From positions 62,001 through 126,000 of the forward strand of contig JBHBQE010000006.1 in the NCBI GenBank assembly GCA_041776485.1: 64,000 nucleotides of DNA, written 5' to 3'. This document shows positions 61,332 through 64,000 of this stretch, in pieces. Numbering within the stretch: position 1 is the first letter of the stretch; every line of letters starts with the position of its first letter. The translations under genes were made by a program, and so were the position numbers. Source of the stretch: JBHBQE01 sp041776485 (GTDB taxonomy: Bacteria; Bacillota; Clostridia; Lachnospirales; Lachnospiraceae). The notes under the pieces are model-generated. The model had not been told where the DNA came from. It did no database searches and saw only the letters and a list, made by a program, of their open reading frames with translations.

Positions 61332-61607
61332 ATGAGTTTTAAAGATTTTAGCAATACCACAGTTTATCAAAAGGATACAGACAGCCGGCTTATTAAAGAG
61401 ATTATAGGCGAGGTTTATGATGCCCTGTCTGAAAAGGGCTATAATCCTGTGAGTCAGATTGTTGGTTATATTATGTCAGGCGACCCCACTTTTATCACCA
61501 GTCACAAAAATGCCAGAGTTACCATAGGCAAATGTGAGCGGGATGAGCTGGTGGAGGAGCTTCTTAAGGAGTATATCAAGGCAGAAGCATGGAAAAATCA
61601 ACCTTGA
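61332..61607 (+). CDS. ireB: IreB family regulatory phosphoprotein (UPF0297)
   Basis: 91 residues. The family core EVYDALSEKGYNPVSQIVGY and SGDPTFITSHKNAR near 50 are clear, as is ERDELVEELLKEYI. In Enterococcus IreB is a target of the Ser/Thr kinase IreK and links to cephalosporin resistance. It is the first gene of the conserved ireB-ruvX cluster and overlaps ruvX by 19 bases. The start has no ribosome site. Confidence 0.93.
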   Translation: MSFKDFSNTTVYQKDTDSRLIKEIIGEVYDALSEKGYNPVSQIVGYIMSGDPTFITSHKNARVTIGKCERDELVEELLKEYIKAEAWKNQP

Positions 61608-62338
61608 GCAGTCGTATTCTGGGTATTGATTACGGCAAGAAATACGTTGGTGTTGCAATGAGTGATTCCCTGCTTATTACGGCACAGCCCCTTTGCACTA
61701 TCGAAAGAATTAATCCTACAAAACAAAGAAAGTTATTGGCAAAGATTGCAGAAATTTGCAATGAGCATGGTGTAGATTCCATCGTAATTGGTTTGCCTAA
61801 AAATCTGGATGGAACGGAGAATGTAAGATGTGAATTTACATATGAGTTTGCAAATCTTTTATTTAAGCGTGTGAATATTCCAATATACCTGTGGGATGAA
61901 AGACTTACCACTACGGCAAGTGACAGGGAACTGGATTTTTTAGGAGTTGCTGATAGAAATAAAAAGAATTTTAGTGACGAAATGGCGGCGGTATTTATAC
62001 TGCAGGGTTACTTAAATTCAATAAAAAATAATGTAGATATAAAACCATATTTAAGCTGGGAGGATAGCATGGAAAAGGCAAATTTTGTGGATACTGAGGG
62101 AGTTGAAGATTCCTTTTATGTGTTAATGGATACTGTAGTTAATGAAACAGTTTATTTATTGGCAAGTGAGGAGGATCCCGAGGAGGTTGATGAGTGCGAA
62201 TGCTTTATTTTAAAGGAAGTTTCAGATTCCGAGGATGAATGTGTATATGAAGAAGTTCTTGACGAAGAAGAATTTCAATCTATTTCAAAGATATTTGATG
62301 AATTATTAGAGGAGGAAGATATAGATCTTTCCAAATAG
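61589..62338 (+). CDS. ruvX: RuvX/YqgF Holliday junction resolvase-like protein fused to a DUF1292 domain
   Basis: 249 residues, against about 140 for ordinary RuvX. Residues 1-148 are RuvX: GIDYGKKYVGVAMSD near 12, VIGLPKNLDGTE near 62, YLWDERLTT near 95 and FSDEMAAVFILQGYL near 126. Residues 165-249 match DUF1292 (YrzB-like), with FYVLMDTVVNETVYLLAS, ECFILKEV and an acidic tail. In Bacillus and most Firmicutes the DUF1292 gene is a separate neighbour. RuvX takes part in rRNA 5' processing. The overlap with ireB implies coupling. Confidence 0.88.
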   Translation: MEKSTLSSRILGIDYGKKYVGVAMSDSLLITAQPLCTIERINPTKQRKLLAKIAEICNEHGVDSIVIGLPKNLDGTENVRCEFTYEFANLLFKRVNIPIYLWDERLTTTASDRELDFLGVADRNKKNFSDEMAAVFILQGYLNSIKNNVDIKPYLSWEDSMEKANFVDTEGVEDSFYVLMDTVVNETVYLLASEEDPEEVDECECFILKEVSDSEDECVYEEVLDEEEFQSISKIFDELLEEEDIDLSK

Positions 62339-62349
62339 GGAGGTACAAT

Positions 62350-64000
62350 TTGAGGAATAAAAAAACTAAATATTTGCGGATTATTCCATTAGGCGGCTTA
62401 GAGCAAATTGGAATGAATATGACTGCCATAGAATACGGAGAGCATATGGTAGTTATAGACTGCGGAATCGCATTCCCGGAGGACGATATGCTGGGGGTGG
62501 ATTTGGTGATTCCGGATTTTTCTTATGTAAAAGAAAATGAGGACAAGCTGCGGGGAATATTTATTACCCATGCTCATGAGGATCATATAGGCGCCTTGCC
62601 GTATTTCTTTAAAGAAATTAACACCCCCTTATATGCCACAAAGCTTACAATGGGAATTATTGAACGTAAACTGGAGGAACATGGACTGTTAAAGACTGTA
62701 AAAAGATATGTTGCAGGCTTTGGAGATAAGATTGAGGCAGGACCCTTTTCAGTGGAGTTTATAAAAACCAATCACAGTATAGCGGACGCGTCTGCCCTTG
62801 CTATACATACCCCGAGGGGAATCATTTTCCATACCGGTGATTTTAAGGTGGATTATACCCCGGTTTACGGTGATCCTATTGATTTACAGCATTTTGCAGA
62901 GATAGGCAAAAAAGGAGTGTTGGCATTATTATGCGATTCCACTAACGCAGAAAGAGGTGGATTTACACCTTCAGAAAGTACTGTAGGGGGAGTATTTGAC
63001 AATATTTTTGCGGAAAACAAAAACAACAGAATAATTATTGCGACCTTTGCCTCAAATGTAGACAGGGTTCAACAGATTATTAACTCTGCCAAAGCTTTTG
63101 ACAGGAAGGTGGTGCTTCAGGGACGAAGTATGGTTAATATTATCAATACAGCTATGGAGCTTGGCTATATTAAAATTCCGGAGAATACATTAATTGATAT
63201 TGATGAGATGAAAAATTATCCTCAGGAAAAATGTGTATTAATTACCACGGGAAGTCAGGGAGAATCCATGGCAGCCCTTTCAAGAATGGCACAGGGACTG
63301 AACAAAAAGGTGAGCATTGTGCCGGGGGATATGATTATCTTTTCCTCTCATCCTATACCCGGTAATGAAAAGGCAGTGTCAAGGATTATAAATGAACTCT
63401 TTAGAAAGGGTGCAAATGTTATATTCCAGGATGTTCATGTATCCGGTCATGCCTGTGAAGAAGAGATAAAGCTAATTTATTCCCTGCTCAAACCTAAATA
63501 TGCAGTTCCGGTTCATGGAGAATATAAGCATTTAAAGGCACAGGAAAATATAGCAAAGAGCCTTGGATATGATAATGAGCATATATTTATACTTCAATCG
63601 GGGGATATACTTTCCTTTGACTCAAAGTCTGCAAAGGTAGAGGGTCGTGTAAAAACCGGGTTTGTAATGATAGATGGATTGGGCGTAGGAGATGTGGGGA
63701 ATGTGGTACTTCATGACAGACAGAAATTATCTGAGGATGGAGTGATAATTGTTGTGATGACATTGGAAAGAGGTACTGGTAGAGTTCTTGCAGGACCGGA
63801 TATGGTATCAAGAGGCTTTGTGTATGTCCGTGAATCTGAGGATTTAATGGATAATGCAATCAGCATGGTTAGAGACTCTGTGGAAAAGCTTGAAAAGGAT
63901 AGGGTAACCGACTGGAATATAATTAAAAATCAAATAAGAGAGGTATTAACTGGATATGTATGGAATAAAACCAATCGTAGACCCATGATTTTACCTATTA
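62350..64000 (+). CDS. rnj: ribonuclease J, cut by the window end
   Basis: 550 codons are present from a TTG start at 62350 (GGGAGG six bases upstream) to the window end; RNase J is normally about 555 residues, so only a few codons are missing. Metallo-beta-lactamase motifs: FITHAHEDHIGALPYF near 76, HTGDFKVDYTP near 162, LLCDSTNAERGG near 197; beta-CASP motifs SQGEP-like TGSQGES near 301 and VSGHACEE near 365. The last visible residues, RRPMILPI, are the usual C-terminus. RNase J is a 5' exo- and endoribonuclease for mRNA decay and rRNA maturation. Confidence 0.93.
   Translation, partial: MRNKKTKYLRIIPLGGLEQIGMNMTAIEYGEHMVVIDCGIAFPEDDMLGVDLVIPDFSYVKENEDKLRGIFITHAHEDHIGALPYFFKEINTPLYATKLTMGIIERKLEEHGLLKTVKRYVAGFGDKIEAGPFSVEFIKTNHSIADASALAIHTPRGIIFHTGDFKVDYTPVYGDPIDLQHFAEIGKKGVLALLCDSTNAERGGFTPSESTVGGVFDNIFAENKNNRIIIATFASNVDRVQQIINSAKAFDRKVVLQGRSMVNIINTAMELGYIKIPENTLIDIDEMKNYPQEKCVLITTGSQGESMAALSRMAQGLNKKVSIVPGDMIIFSSHPIPGNEKAVSRIINELFRKGANVIFQDVHVSGHACEEEIKLIYSLLKPKYAVPVHGEYKHLKAQENIAKSLGYDNEHIFILQSGDILSFDSKSAKVEGRVKTGFVMIDGLGVGDVGNVVLHDRQKLSEDGVIIVVMTLERGTGRVLAGPDMVSRGFVYVRESEDLMDNAISMVRDSVEKLEKDRVTDWNIIKNQIREVLTGYVWNKTNRRPMILPI

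Noticed and set aside
1..64000. tRNA, rRNA and riboswitch genes
   Set aside because: The intergenic stretches were read on both strands and no cloverleaf, rRNA segment or known aptamer core was recognised; a covariance-model search could still find one.

Overview
The window reads as chromosomal DNA of a low-GC, strictly fermentative Clostridia member, most likely Lachnospiraceae-like. Supporting signs are an HrcA/CIRCE-controlled hrcA-grpE-dnaK-dnaJ operon, an ireB-ruvX-rnj cluster, a pyrophosphate-type phosphofructokinase, EtfBA with an acyl-CoA dehydrogenase, strong AGGAGG ribosome sites and several TTG/GTG starts. No rRNA, tRNA or CRISPR array was seen. This assignment is inference from gene content.

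Region 1 (about 0.2-24 kb) is a cyclitol (inositol) catabolic island in two blocks. The left block has an IolE/IolI-like TIM barrel, a Gfo/Idh/MocA dehydrogenase and iolH, followed by a sugar ABC transporter (binding protein, double ATPase, permease). The right block is an iron alcohol dehydrogenase of the 4-hydroxybutyrate dehydrogenase type followed by iolG, iolD and iolE. Between them lie a decayed mobile-element scar (7.8-9.3 kb), a PrsW-like membrane protease, a flavodoxin, a LacI regulator with a metallo-hydrolase, a tripartite tricarboxylate transporter (tctCBA) and two tandem mgtC-like genes. iolB, iolC and an evident iolJ are not in the window.

Region 2 (24.6-28.7 kb) is a split transketolase, a PPi-type phosphofructokinase and a class II aldolase, a set that fits a transaldolase-independent (sedoheptulose bisphosphate) pentose phosphate route.

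Region 3 (29-37 kb) is accessory: a GNAT acetyltransferase, a truncated XRE-Fic remnant, an MFS/MocR-type regulator/M20 amidohydrolase operon, two zinc-ribbon membrane proteins (one with a YARHG domain) around a tandem hairpin repeat, and a nucleotidyltransferase.

Region 4 (36.9-45.6 kb) is a fermentation operon: CoA-transferase, acyl-CoA dehydrogenase, EtfB, EtfA, 4-hydroxybutyryl-CoA dehydratase and crotonase. It is divergent from an enhancer-binding-protein-like regulator that has lost its GAFTGA loop. With the 4-hydroxybutyrate-dehydrogenase-like enzyme of region 1 it could turn 4-hydroxybutyrate into butyrate, or the 3-hydroxypropionate expected from inositol into propionate.

Region 5 (45.6-64 kb) is housekeeping: rpsT, then lepA-hemW-holA on the minus strand, a short-chain fatty acid transporter, the heat-shock operon continuing into prmA, a cysteine desulfurase and thiI, then an HPr-like gene, mtaB, ireB, a ruvX-DUF1292 fusion and an RNase J gene cut by the window end.

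The points most worth a second look are the degenerate enhancer-binding protein beside a near-consensus sigma-A promoter, a MocR-type regulator without its PLP lysine, the RuvX-DUF1292 fusion, the linked hydroxyacid fermentation genes, and several small or repeated elements between genes.
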